From contig NC_089598.1 of NCBI RefSeq assembly GCF_019320115.1, positions 25,840,657 to 25,904,656 on the forward strand: a stretch of 64,000 bases of DNA. The letters are read 5' to 3'. This DNA comes from Miscanthus floridulus (Eukaryota > Streptophyta > Magnoliopsida > Poales > Poaceae). This document shows positions 52,561-63,846 of the stretch, piece after piece; the stretch's first letter is position 1; each line of letters begins with the position of its first letter. The notes beneath the pieces are model-generated. The model was not told where the DNA came from. It was given only the letters and a program-made list of their open reading frames with translations, and searched no databases. The position numbers and the translations under genes were made by a program.

Positions 52561-53089
52561 TTACTCCTCGGTAGCCGTAGTACTGCGGGGCGAGCTCAGC
52601 CAGACACAAGGGAGTCAATACGGGTCAGGTTCTTGACGTAATTCTGTGTCGTCCGAACTAGCTCGTTGAAGACGACGCAGCAGGCTTGGTCCTGAAAAGC
52701 ACAGATGAAGGGTGGATCTGCACGCTCTGGCCAGTCGCAAGGGCCCTGCCAAACAACAGGTAAAACCTTTAAGATGGGGAGAATCGTAGTCCTCATCACA
52801 ATCTTAATATAAACTCAAACATGCAGCATTCTTGAGGTTTTGGTTGGTGTGATCTAAGTCCCAGATTAATTTAGAACAGTACTCTTTGATTAAGATGCAT
52901 GAGAAAGATATCCATGGTGAGGCATTTGGATTGAAAATATATAACATGGAATGATACCTGTACGATCCATCTGGGTGTCGCATTGCTGCATTCAAGAAGG
53001 CAGACGTGAGGCATCTCCGAAACAGAACCATGTCATCTCCACATGACGACAGGTTTAGCCCCATTTGTTGGACATGGCCCTGGATTTGA
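52561..53089 (-). pseudogene. Last two exons of a DEAH-box RNA helicase gene (gene fragment)
   Basis: Exon one of the fragment (52959-53089) has a TTTGCAG acceptor and a GTATC donor and encodes VQQMGLNLSSCGDDMVLFRR and NAAMRHPDGSYR. Exon two (52561-52745) begins after TTTGGCAG and encodes ALATGQSVQIHPSSVLFR, then in a second frame VVFNELVRTTQNYVKNLTRI, and ends at TAA 52561-52563. These are the end of the helicase-associated domain and the OB fold (HPSSVLF and the FNELVRTTxxYxxxLT block), which hold RNA in DEAH helicases; wording is closest to the DEAH10/DHX33 type, from memory. A one-base loss near 52688, another frame change near 52605 and a third near the end break it. The motor domains are absent. 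Confidence 0.75.
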
Positions 53090-53500
53090 CTGCAAATGAC
53101 AGAAAATTGCTATGTCAACTCGCAGCATGGTCTATAGGTCCCAATAAAAGTCAAAATGTACAGGTTTCCATTTCATTTTTTTACATAATGATATTCAAAT
53201 CTGATCTTCATAGCTCAATCCCTCCATGCAGACCATGTATAATTATATTGACACACAAAATTTCATGACAAAATTGACCACATGCCTTCTGTGGAAAAAG
53301 ATAGGTATTTTGTCTTTCTGTGCAGCTCACAGATGATCAAGTTTATCGTTTTTTGATCAATGATAAGTGATTTGTCTTTTTTTGTGTGTGTAGTTCACAC
53401 ATGGTCAAGTTTTCCCACAAAACTTTGTGTGTCAGCAGTGTCGACAACCTAAAAGAATATATTTTTCACTAGTTTAAAAATGACAAATGTGTTTTGAAAA
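53090..53500. other. Intron-like or downstream sequence, no gene
   Basis: AT-rich. It could be the preceding helicase intron. Repeated wording TAGTTCACACATG / CAGCTCACAGATGATCAAGTTT (53322 and 53390) shows a small duplication. No exon is recognised. Confidence 0.35.
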
Positions 53501-53754
53501 TGGGGTGTAGGTCCCACACCGCCATGGCCAGCCTGAACTCGCGATAGAAAGGCCGCGGAGGAGCCCCTGCTCCCACGCGAGAGAGAAGACTCGGCGTCGA
53601 CTTGGGTCGTTCGCCCGTCTGGCGAATCAGCTCCACGGCCCCCATCTTCCGTCGCCGCCGGCCCCGCCTTTGGCTTTCACGTCCGCCCTCCTTGAGGACT
53701 GATCCGGCGGCCGCCTCTTGGTGCGATTCTCTGCTGCGAGTAGATGTTTCTTTG

Positions 53755-54040
53755 CTGCTGCTCGGTGGTATCGACGTGCGCTCAGTTCTGCTCTGCTAGG
53801 TGCTGACCTGCTCTGCTTTGCTGCTCTTCGGCGCTGATCTGCTGCTACTGATCTGCTCTGCTCGGTGCTGATCTGCTCTGCTCTACTGCTCTTCGGTGCT
53901 GATCTGCTGCTACTGATCTGCTCTACGGTTGCTCGGTTATCTACTCTGCGGCTGCTCGGTGCCTTCTCCTGCTCTGCTGCTCCTCGGTGCTGATCTGCTG
54001 CTACTGATCTGCTCTGCGGCTGCTCGGTGCTGCTGCCATT
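53755..54040 (+). repeat. CTGCT-rich repeats in the LINE leader
   Basis: About ten units of CTGATCTGCTCTGC and CTCGGTGCTGATCTGCT with variants directly precede ORF1. Monomer arrays at the 5' end often carry the internal promoter of L1 elements; here that is inference. Confidence 0.7.
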
Positions 54041-54079
54041 CCTTCCCGCGGGACCTTCGCTGGCATTGAGCTCCCCTGC

Positions 54080-56640
54080 ATGGCTCAACAGGTCTGCTCC
54101 CCTGGTGCCCTCCTCGAACTTGAGCAGGATCCTGCTCTTGCAGAGTTAGTCGAGGACTGGGATTTCTCTTCGGGTAAGAGATTCGAAGCTGAAGTTCTTC
54201 ACAAGTTCTCTTCATCAGTGCATCACCCATCTTCATCTCCGGATGGCTCCTTCTTCATGCTCGTGGTTTTCCGAAGATACCTCTTTCGTTTGACTAAAGA
54301 GTCAATTGCTATGGCTAATCATTGTTGCCTGGGTGGCTCTCCTGCTAGATTCCATGTTACCTATCTGCAAGATCGACATTTTCGCTTTTCCGTTGCCTCG
54401 AAGCATGTGGGTTTGTTGGTTCGTGCTCTCAAGAGGATTACCACTGACCACTTTGACATCTACTTCCACATGTGGCGTGATGGGGGTGATAACTGGGAAC
54501 TCCAACAGAAAAAATGGGAAAAAGAAGAGAAGGATAGTTGGTCGACTGTGACCAGGCGCAAATCTCCAAATCTCCCAAACAAGGGAAAAAGCATGTCTTC
54601 TAAAAGAGTTGCTTTCCATAAAAAGCTCACTCAGGATTCTCTGATTCATAAATCTCAGTCCTAGGGAGCTTTCTTCGGTGATCAAGATTGGTGCTATCTT
54701 CTGCCCTGTTATGAAAGACTCCTACAACGTTTTTGGGAAAGCTTCAGTTTCTTCAGATGCTCCTATCAAGCATGCCTGCTCCTGCTCTCCAACAGCTACA
54801 CTGACTGATGTCCCAATCCACCTCAATCTTGATCATGCCGCCAAGACCCAGCAGTCAGTAAGGTTTAATGATGGGTTGCCTCCCCAAGGTGAACGCTTCA
54901 ATTTTTTCCCAAGTCATGCAACCCGCCTCTGTTTCAGATGCTTAAGTCCAGCTCATCTTGTTAAAGATTGACAGGGGGGAGACTCGCTGTATTTACTGCT
55001 TCAATTATGGTCATCGGGCTCGTTACTGTGTCAAGAGACAATTAGACCTCAAGCAGTAATTAGGCCATTAAGCCCAGGAAACACCCCTTGGGTGAAGAAC
55101 ACAGTGGGCAAGGGAGAACAAATTATATTCAATGGTCCCTCGGTCCCAATGCACCTGATGATGCCTTGCCTTCTATGCTCGGCTCCCAAGACTCGACTCT
55201 GTCGTATTCCCTCTAGTAATCAAGAGGTCATGGAAGAGGATCAAGGTTCTGCTGTGATAGTTGATGCTGCTTCATCCCCTGCTGCCCTGGCCTTTCTCCA
55301 GCCTAGGCAGAGCAATGAAAGGAAAATCACTATTGACAAGCAGCCCGACGAGAAAGAAAACTTAGTGGTTGAACATACTGGAATTCAACAGAACCAAGCT
55401 CTAGCAATCAGCAACTCTCCAATGCCTATTATGATCAATAAGATGTTCGAAGAGCAAAGGGATTATGGGCAAAGAGAGGCAATCTCTAGCTTTCTTGCTG
55501 CTGGTTTGAGACATATATTCAATGTCCAGATTGCACCAGGCACAGGAACTCTGAGGAATCTGCCCATCCCAAGCTCTCTTATCCAAATCGACCTTGCCTC
55601 CCTGGGAATCAACTCCCTCAACACTAGGGTTTTCAATTTCGGCCACCACCGAAACTACCGAATTTCACAAAATTCGGCTGAAATTTCGGCGAAATTTTTT
55701 TAGAGACTAGCACATGAAGTATGCTTTTTCTAAAAAAACATTTAAATCTAAACAAATATTAGTATGATTTATGACTACACATCTATTGAATACAAAAATA
55801 TGCAATATAAACAATAAAAAATTAAGTCTAAAGTTATATAACACATGTATTAGTGTATTACAAAATTTCAGATTTTTCTTTCGGCCACCACCGAAATTAC
55901 CGAATTTCGCGAAATTTCGCCGAAATTTTGAACCCTGCTCAACACCATTATGAACTTCCTTGATCAGAATACTGCTACTACTATATCTGTTCTCTCTAGC
56001 ACTTTGCAGTCCTTGCTAAGTCTTCAACCTCAACCTGTTGATCTCTGCACAAGAAGTGCTCCCATAACTAGAGTGTATTACAGGAGAAAGTTTAAGGGCA
56101 AGGCTAAAGAACTCGAGAAGGCAACTATTAGTGTGGAACTTTCTTCACAACATGACAAAAACATCTTACCTGCTTCCCCTGAAGAATACGTACCAGCTCA
56201 CTCAACTGACATTGCCAGTATGGACAAGGGCAAAGACAATGTGGCAAGGAAAAAGAAATGTTGTACTCCTGTTTCCACCCAGATGCTAAGAAGAAGCCCA
56301 AGGTTCATCGAAAAGCTTAATGGGTGTAAACCTACTATGATTTCTTCAAAGAAGACAACAAACAGAAACAAAGCTAAGGGCAAGAAGATCAAATCACAAA
56401 CTGATCTTTTGGATGACATTCTTCTCCCTTCCACCTGTTAGACCAATAAATTCCCTGGGCTCTCTGTTATTGATAAATATAACAGTGTTGGTGCTACCTT
56501 CCCAGAAATACCTATTGCTGAAATTCAAAGGGTGGCAACAGAAATTTGCCGCATCGCTCCTTTGGAGGTGACAGCGGACTTGCTCCTTACATCAAGGCCT
56601 GAAGACGAAGTAGGCCCAAGTAGGAGTGCTGAAATCTAGT
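54080..56640 (+). pseudogene. LINE ORF1 (RNA-binding, CCHC), broken
   Basis: The first open part (54080-54664) starts MAQQVCSPGALLELEQDPAL and resembles the DUF4283-type N-terminal domain of plant L1 ORF1 (KRITTDHFDIYFHMW). After frame changes a zinc-knuckle pair is at 54940-55040: CFRCLSPAHLVKD with its last Cys lost to a stop, then CIYCFNYGHRARYC. The C-terminal part (55092-56440) is long, polar and ends in basic stretches (RSPRFIEKLNG, NRKAKGKKIK-like). ORF1 protein packages LINE RNA. An hAT MITE splits it at 55625-55937. Several frameshifts make it non-functional. Confidence 0.7.
55625..55937. mobile_element. hAT-type MITE, 313 bp, 8-bp target duplication
   Basis: Ends TAGGGTTTTCAATTTCGG and (reverse) CAGGGTTCAAAATTTCGG. 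CTCAACAC at 55617-55624 and 55938-55945. Both ends carry the subterminal block TCGGCCACCACCGAAA. Removing the element and one CTCAACAC copy restores the LINE reading frame (GINSLNT to IMNFLDQN). Confidence 0.92.
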
Positions 56641-56699
56641 ACTGTTTCCATGGATACAAGCCCAAGCAACAACAACAACAATAGAAGTCTCAACAGATC

Positions 56700-58860
56700 C
56701 TGGAACATTTTAAACTGGAACATTAGAGGGGTAAACTCTGAAGACAAATAAGGGAGCATTTCGATCATTCCTTTATCAAAAAGCTGGCTCCAAAGCGCTT
56801 CAATTAGTTTGCTTTCTTCCCCTCCCAGGGTGCCTCTAGAGGAATACTAATTGGATGGAATGGCTATCTTCTCTGGTCAAGTTGCTCAAATAAACAAATT
56901 CAATGTAACAGTGCGCTTTACCTCATCTCATAATGGGCAAACCTAGACTCTCTCTTCTATCTATGGTCCCTGCCATGGACCTAATAGAGACACTTTTGTT
57001 CAATGGCTCAATGATCTACAGCTCAATGCAGAGGAAAATTGGATGTTGGCTGGTGATTTCAACTTCTATAGAGCACTATCTGATAGAAATAGAGATGGGG
57101 TAATATGAATGACATAATGATTTTCAATGAAATTATCAGCAATCTAGGCTTAATGGAGATCCCTCTCAAAGGAAGGAATTTTACTTGGAGTAACATGCAA
57201 AGTGTTCCCCTTCTTGAACAAATTGATTGGGTTTTTACCACTCCCAACTGGACTTGTGATTTCCCAAACACCCTCCTCCTTCCTATGGCTAGACCCACTT
57301 CTGACCATATTCCTTGCAAGATTCAGATTGGCACCTCTATTCCCAAAGCACAGATTTTCAGGTTTGAAAATTTTTAGGTTGAACATCAAGGCTTCTATGA
57401 TTTAGTAAAATTTGTTTGGAGCACCAATATCTCGACTACTAATAGTGCAACTAGAATCACTTCCAAATTTAAACTCCTAAGAGCTACTTTAAAAAAGTGG
57501 AGTAAAAGTCACTCTAATCTCAGGCTTGATAAAGAATTGTCACTCCATTCTAGAAGTCTTGGATTCACTGGAAGAACAAAGGCCTCTATTTTTCCAAGAA
57601 TACAACTTCAGGAAAATCCTGAAGAATCACATACTCATGCTTCTCAAACATCAAAAGGAATACTGGAAGAAAAGATATACTATCAGATGGACTAAATTCG
57701 GCGATGAAAGCACAATTTTTTCATGCTGCTGCTACAAAAAGATACAGGCTCAACACCATCACCTCTCTTGAAACTAAAGATGGTAGATCAGTTTATGAAC
57801 ATAGTGAAAATGCTTCTATGCTTCTTGAAGAGTACAATCACAGGATGGGATGCACCACCAACCCCGCCATGCTCTTTGACCTAACCCAGCTTGTTCAGAC
57901 TAGTGATAGCCTTGATGAAATGTCTAGGCCTTTCATCATCGAGGATATTGATTCTGTCATCAAGCAAATGCCTGCAGATAAACCTCCAGGTACTGATGGT
58001 TTTAATGGGGTTTTCATGAAAAGTTGTTGGGAGATAGTCAAAGAGGACTTCTATAACCTGTGCTTTGATTTCTTCAATGGTTCCTTGGATCTGCAGTCTA
58101 TAAATAATTCCCACATTACCCTGATCCCCAAGACAAACAACCCTACTACTGTCAATGATTTCAGGCCTATCTCCCTTCTCAACTGTGCTATCAAAGTCAT
58201 CACAAAGTTATTGGCTAACATGTTGCAAGGTAAAATTATACCCCTCATTCATACCAACCAATATGGTTTTATCAAAGCAGAACCATACAGGACTGTCTGG
58301 CTTGGGCCTATGAGTACATTCATCAATGTCAACAATCCAAGAAGGAAATAGTCATTGTTAAATTGGACTTCACAAAGGCTTTTGACACCATTGAGCATAA
58401 TGTAATCATTCAAATGATGAGGCAGCTAGGACTTGATGAAACTTGGTGTGACTGGATTCAGAGAATTCTTATCTCAGGAACCTCTTCTATTCTGCTTAAT
58501 GGAGTTCCTGGCAAGTACTTTCATTGCAAGCGGGGGGTTAGGCAGGGTGACCCACTTTCCCCCCTCCTCTTTGTGTTGGCCGCTGACTTTCTTCAATGTA
58601 TCATCAACAAAGGTCACAGAGAAGGTCTCTTTGAACTCCCAATTCAATCCTATGAAAATGCTCAATATCCTATTATCCAATACGCCGATAACACCATCCT
58701 CATCACGAAAGCCTCCCAGAGAGAACTATTCACTCTAAAGGGTCTGTTGGAATCTTTTGCTCAATCAACTGGTCTTAGAGTTAACTATATGAAGTCATGT
58801 CTGGTCCCTCTAAACCTCTCACATGACAAAGCCCGATAGCTGGCTGGAGTCTTCGGTTGC
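56700..58860 (+). pseudogene. LINE ORF2: AP endonuclease and reverse transcriptase, inactivated
   Basis: The endonuclease begins SWNILNWNIRGVN (about 56700). It continues with SIYGPCHGPNRDTFVQWL, WMLAGDFNFYRALSDRN, GRNFTWSNMQS and PTSDHIPCKI, so the metal-binding and catalytic blocks are recognisable but interrupted by stops. Reverse transcriptase: DKPPGTDGFNGVFMKSCWEI, LIPKTNNPTTVNDFRPISL and TNQYGFIKA (57900-58290), then after a break DFTKAFDTIEHNVI, RGVRQGDPLSPLLFVLAADF and QYADNTILI. The catalytic box is YADN, not YADD. The product would nick DNA and copy LINE RNA at the nick. About ten stops or shifts are seen. ORF2 ends in the thumb region where the Gypsy LTR begins. Confidence 0.85.
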
Positions 58861-59004
58861 AAGTTGGAAACCCTCCCTTTCACCTACCTTGGGCTGCCAT
58901 TGGGCACCACTAAGCCAAGAGTGGAGCATTTTGGATTCATCATGAACAAGGTGGAGAGAAGACTCACTGCCACTTCAAATTTCCTCTCTCACGCTAGAAG
59001 ATTG

Positions 59005-59406
59005 TGTTGGTGCGGGACCCACGGGAGACCCCACAAGGAAGGGAGAAGACCTAGTCTAATTAGGATTCTTCCCCTATAATCTTAGTAGTAGTATTACTCT
59101 GTAATCCTACTAGGAACTCTCATTGTAAACCGACTAGGACTCTGGCCTCCTGACTATATAAAGGAGGACAAGGCTCCTTGGATCGGGAGTTCAGGGAACA
59201 ATTGTGCAACATAACACTTTACAATCAATCCAACGCAAAGGCTAACATCGACTGGACATAGGGCTATTACTTGATCAAAGATCGAGGGTCCGAACCAGGA
59301 TAAATCGACTGTCTCTTGCGTTAACCGTCGAGTTCCACATACGCTGAAACCGAACATACTGCCCCGGGGACCCCCGTGGTAGGCTATTGGTGGTCAAACA
59401 TCGATA
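59005..59406 (+). repeat. 5' LTR of the Tat-type Gypsy (402 bp)
   Basis: Starts TGTTGGTGCGGGACCC and ends CAAACATCGATA, where the usual final CA reads TA, followed by the primer-like site. It contains the CTATATAAAGGAGGAC promoter block and, downstream, blocks shared with the LARD LTR at 33480-34002. Confidence 0.8.
59154..59163 (+). promoter_or_regulatory. TATA box of the Gypsy LTR
   Basis: CTATATAAAG lies in the middle of the LTR, after GGCCTCCTGA. The same block is in the LARD LTR on the minus strand. Confidence 0.7.
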
Positions 59407-59426
59407 GCTGGTGCGCTAGGTAGGGG
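59407..59426 (+). promoter_or_regulatory. Primer binding site region of the Tat-type Gypsy
   Basis: GCTGGTGCGCTAGGTAGGGG directly follows the LTR and parallels GCTGGCGCGCCAGGTAGGGG of the LARD. The priming tRNA cannot be named from the sequence alone. Confidence 0.6.
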
Positions 59427-59456
59427 ATTTCGGTGACTTTGCATCCGAGAGCTCGA

Positions 59457-61746
59457 TGGACCTCTACAACATGATCTTCTCGAAGGGATCAATCTTCATC
59501 TTCGGTTCATGGATCTGCGAGGCAGGCGACGTTGGCAAGCTCCAAGGCCATCTCCTCGAAGATTCAGATCATCATCGGGACTTTCGTTTCGGCGACAATG
59601 ACAGATCAACTTGCCAAAAGATTCGCGTAGCTCATGATGTCCAATCCAACTCGGATTTTGTGACTTCACGCATCTGATTCAAACTCAGGTTCTGCTTTCG
59701 AGACGGAGTCTTATCCGAGTTCTTTTGGAAAACCGAGTTCTTTCCGACAAAGCTCCGGAACACGACGTCAACCTATCAAGAATACTACTCGGAGTACACT
59801 CGAAGTACTTCAAAGAAGTCGGGTCCTCTTTCGTTTGGACTCCACAACATGGCAACATCTTATCAGACATGGCCCAAAGGATCCACCTATCCCGTGCTTA
59901 GAATGCCGCTGAAGGGAGCCTAGGAAGGTCTCGTCTTAACTATAACATCTCAAGACTGCATCGTCCATTGGTCAGGTTCCGTTCCTGAAGATGACGACAC
60001 CCAACTAGTCGATGATACGACAACAGCAACTCTACCCTACCAAGAAGGAGACTCGATCTATGACTTTGAAACCTCTACTGAGGTTATCAACAGCTCTGGC
60101 AGTACGGAAATCAACGACGATGATAGAATAACTCACGCTAGAGAAGTATTCATGATTCGCCATCCTCGATCACCATTAATCCCCTAGAAGCACCCGATGT
60201 CAGATCTTTAGATGAATCCGAATCCAACATATCACCATTTATCTAGGGGCACGATGGTGAGACTAAGAGTCAGAGGCAAGCGAGAGAGAGAAAGAACAAA
60301 TTGAAACAAGGGCGTCAACGCCGTGCTAAGCAGCGAAAGGAAACTTGGATCAAATATGAATTAGACCTAGCCGAGTACAATAGAAGAAAATCAGAGCGAG
60401 AGGTCGAAGAAGGACGAGTAGCGAATACACCCTACGATAAGATCCGAGAAGCACTAGAAGAACTCAAAGCAACTTCACATCCCAATGAAAAACAAGAACA
60501 GCTCCGGGACTTCCTCCGATCAACAGTCCTAAGGACGCACGGCAGAAGGGCCCGCTCAAGACTACCAGATAGGTCAACATCTCATGAACAGGAAGATCAA
60601 AATCAAAGGAAGTCCGCTTTTGAAAGACTTGGACCAAGTGGAAGTCACAACAGAGAAAGTAGAAGACATCATAGTCAAAACAATGGGGTTGAACAAATAA
60701 GAAAAGCCAGAAGCAAAGCACCTACTCGGACGGCCACACAAAACTACTCTCACCAAGACAACAGTTGGCAAGAAGGGGGCGCTGAATCAGAATATACAGA
60801 AGCCAAAACGCACGATAGATTCCCTTGTTTTGCAAACAGACTTGCTTCAATATGACTGCCTCACAAGTTCAAGCCGTCCAACCACTCCAAGTATGATGGC
60901 AAGACCGAACCAAAGAAATAGCTCAGGGTTTACTCGCAATCGATTGAATTGGCCGGAGGAGACGATGACATCAAGACCTTGTTCTTTCCCATGGCCCTAG
61001 AAACCATGCCACTTCAATGGTTTGACAAATTGAATCCAGGAACAATCAGAAATTGAGAGGACTTGCAAAGAGCTTTCTGTGAAAATTTCATGGGAATTAT
61101 TACACACCCAATCACCCATGCAGAATTAAAAGAACTCAAGCAGAAAGGAGGTGAAAGTCTCAGAAATTACTATCGATGATTTGGTGAACTACGAGTTCAA
61201 GTACATGACATCACACAACAGGAAGTAATCAAAGCTTTCTCTCATGGAATCATGGCTAGGTGGCAATTTCAAGATTTCTGCAAAGAAAACCCAAGAAACA
61301 ATGAAGAATTCAGACAAACAGTGGAAAAGATGATTACCGCAGAGGAAAAGACACGAGAAAGATTCCCGGATAGAAACAACAGAGACAACCCGGATAGGCA
61401 AAATCCTCGAAACAACAGACATCAGGAAAGAAAACATGGTCCAGACAACACAGTAGCAATGGCTGACAAATCAAAGAAGTTTTCAAAGCCCAGAAGATAT
61501 GACGACATTGAGAACGTACGTTGCCCCTTGCACCCCAATGGAAAACACACCATCGGAAATTGCTACACCTTCAATGAAAGATACACAAGGAAAGATAGTA
61601 AGGGGAACAATAAAGAAGAAAATCAGAAAAAAGAGGAAGACAACCATGAAGACAAGGGATTCCAAAAATCCAGGGGGACAGTGGTAGTAATCTTTACTGG
61701 GGTTCTAGATTCCAGAAGCAAACATCAAGAAAAGCTAGCGTTATGA
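59457..61746 (+). pseudogene. Gypsy gag, broken
   Basis: The ATG at 59457 gives MDLYNMIFSKGSIFIFGSW, then the frame shifts. A long charged segment (60301-60855) with ELDLAEYNRRKSEREVEEGR precedes the capsid domain (60860-61340): GDDDIKTLFFPMALE, MPLQWFDKLNPGTI, AFCENFMGI, LKQKGGESLRNYYR and VIKAFSHGI, the Retrotrans_gag pattern. A basic tail with a degenerate Cys/His motif (CPLHPNGKHTIGNCYTF) follows at about 61520. Gag forms the particle. Stops inside the capsid (after PK, RN and YR) inactivate it. Confidence 0.8.
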
Positions 61747-61752
61747 ACCATC

Positions 61753-62470
61753 ATGGCAGCAGAACCTGCTACACCAAGATATCTCAATTGGTCAGAGTAT
61801 CCAATCCAATTTTCAAGAGAAGACCAATGGACCAGCATAGGAAACACAGGCCATTACCCACTGGTTCTAGATCCAACCATTGCCGGTATGACTGTTACGA
61901 AAGTATTAATCGATGGAGCTGAACTCAACATTATTTTTTTAGAAACTCTAAGGAAGATGGGACTACAACTCGCCGGGATGATCACACCAACAAGCACGCC
62001 CTTTTATGGCATAGTACCCACTTGGACAAATCACTCTACCGGTTACTTTTGGGACTCACTCGAACTACCGTACAGAGTTCATCAAGTTTGAAGTTGTGGA
62101 CTTCGATTCATCATATCACGCGATCCTCGGGTGCCTAGCACCAGCAAAATTCATGGCAATACCGCATTATCCGTACCTGTTGCTTAAGATGCCAGGGCCT
62201 AGCGGTGTTCTTTCTCTTCGGAGTGATTTGAAGCGCGCATTTGACTGTGATGTTCAGGCAATCCAAATTGCAGCAAAAGCACATGCCGACAACAGTAGAA
62301 AAGAAATAGCCACTATTGCCGCAGAAATAAGCCAAGATGAATTAGAGATACCAGCTAAAAACCCCAGCATCCTAGCACCACCAAAAGAAGCCGACATCAA
62401 GCAAATCGACCTGGGCACCGGTGATCCCTCAAAAGCGGCAACCATCAGCGCCCACCTATTGGCAAAATAG
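61753..62470 (+). pseudogene. Gypsy protease region
   Basis: MTVTKVLIDGAELNIIFLET (about 61890-61945) corresponds to the retropepsin active-site loop, but the D-G/S/T-G triad reads DGA, so catalysis is probably lost. After a frame change near 62090, FDSSYHAILGCLAPAKFMAI (about 62100-62160) is the second conserved protease block. A linker with KNPSILAPPKEADIKQIDL leads towards RT, stopped at 62468. Confidence 0.75.
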
Positions 62471-63280
62471 GAACTCACGCTCACCAACTTTCTTCGGGAC
62501 AACTAGGATATCTTCGCTTGGAAGCTAGCCGACATGCCAGGGGTCCCAAGAGAGTTGGCTGAGCATAGAATTGATATCAATGAAGGCTCCAAGCCTGTGA
62601 AGCAACGGCTACGATGATTCTCTCCCAACAAGAAGGCAACAATTAAAAAGGAAATTACAAAACTAATGGCAGCTAGATTCATCAGAGAAATCCTCCATCC
62701 AGATTGGCTAGCAAACCCAGTTCTGGTATAGAAAAAGAATACAAACGAGTGGCGCATGTGTGTCGACTACACAGATCTCAACAAACACTGCCCGAAAGAT
62801 CTGTTTGGGCTACCACGCATTGGTCAGATAGTTGATTCAACAGCAGGATCTGCCCTATTATCCTTCCTTGATTGCTATTCAGGATATCACCAGATTGCAT
62901 TAAAGGAACAAGACGAGAGCAAGACATCTTTCATCACTCCATTCGGTGCCTACTGCTACAAAACCATGTCATTTGGACTAAAAAATGCTGGTGCAACTTA
63001 CCAAAGAGCTATCCAAACATGCCTTGGTGATCAGATCGGCGAAAACATAGAAGCATACGTGGATGACGTAGTGGTAAAGACAAAGAACCCGGATACACTA
63101 ATCGAAGACTTAAAGCAAACTTTCAAAAACCTAAAAAGATGGAGGTGGAAACTAAATCCAAACAAGTGTGTATTCGGAGTTCCTTCAGGACAACTACTCG
63201 GATTCTTGGTCAGTCATCGTGGAATCGAAGCAAGCGCCAAGCAGATTCGAGCCATAACAGAGATGGGCCCTCCTTGAAGT
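62471..63280 (+). pseudogene. Gypsy reverse transcriptase
   Basis: The N-terminal part (62500-62730) has DIFAWKLADMPGVPRELAEH and a stop before MAARFIREILHPDWLANPVL. The palm (62756-63277) has RMCVDYTDLNKHCPKD, SFLDCYSGYHQIALKEQDES, TPFGAYCYKTMSFGLKNAGA and the active site EAYVDDVVVKT, intact. It then runs KCVFGVPSGQLLGFLVSHRGI to a stop near 63277. The enzyme copies element RNA into DNA. The catalytic Asp residues are kept, yet stops at about 62505, 62618, 62731 and 63277 break the frame. Confidence 0.85.
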
Positions 63281-63846
63281 GTCAAAGATGTGTAGAAACT
63301 AACAGGCTACATGGCGGCCCTCAATCGTTTCATATCTAGACTAGGCGAAAAAGGGTTACCTTTCTTTAAATTACTAAAGAAGACAGACAAGTTCGAGTGG
63401 ATAGAAGAAGCCAATGAAGCTTTCAAGAAACTCAAGGCATATCTCACATCCTCACCCGTTCTCACACCTCCAAAGAAATACGAAGAAATGATGCTGTACA
63501 TTGTGGCGACTTCTACTGTGACCAGCACTGCGATTGTCATAGAAAGAGAAGAAGAAGGGCGTGTATATAAAGTACAACGCCCCATATACTACATCAGCAA
63601 AGTATTATCAGAATCAAAAATCCGGTACCCGCATGTGCAAAAACTACTCTACGCCCTCCTGATCACTTCACGCAAGCTTCGTCACTATTTTGAAAGCCAT
63701 AGGATTACCGTGGTGATAGATTTCCCACTTGGAGACATCCTACACAACAAAGATGCAATGGGGCGCATATCTAAGTGGGCAGTTGAACTTGGCGCTCTCA
63801 ATATCGATTTCACCCCATGGAAGGCAATTAAATCTCGCCCTGGCTG
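63281..63846 (+). pseudogene. Gypsy RNase H (first)
   Basis: LTGYMAALNRFISRLGEKGL and FFKLLKKTDKFEWIEEANEA begin the RT-connection and RNase H region. VATSTVTSTAIVIEREEEG has Ala/Thr where active copies usually have the D-A-S-x-x-G type motif, and QRPIYYISKVLSESKIRYPH matches the family core. It ends with AVELGALNIDFTPWKAIKSR, the usual transition into the second RNase H. Confidence 0.8.

Larger units (their letters stand above)
53500..59004 (+). mobile_element. L1-type LINE, 3' end truncated by a Gypsy LTR
   Basis: A GC-rich leader with repeated CTGCT units, an ORF1 with two CCHC knuckles, and an ORF2 with AP endonuclease and non-LTR reverse transcriptase follow each other on the plus strand. 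The element ends at 59004, where a Gypsy LTR starts, before any zf-RVT or RNase H domain or poly-A tail. An hAT MITE sits in ORF1. The exact 5' end is not visible. Confidence 0.8.

Noticed and set aside
51660..53500. A Helitron carrying the helicase fragment
   Set aside because: No convincing TC start or hairpin plus CTRR end could be located by eye, so no Helitron is claimed.
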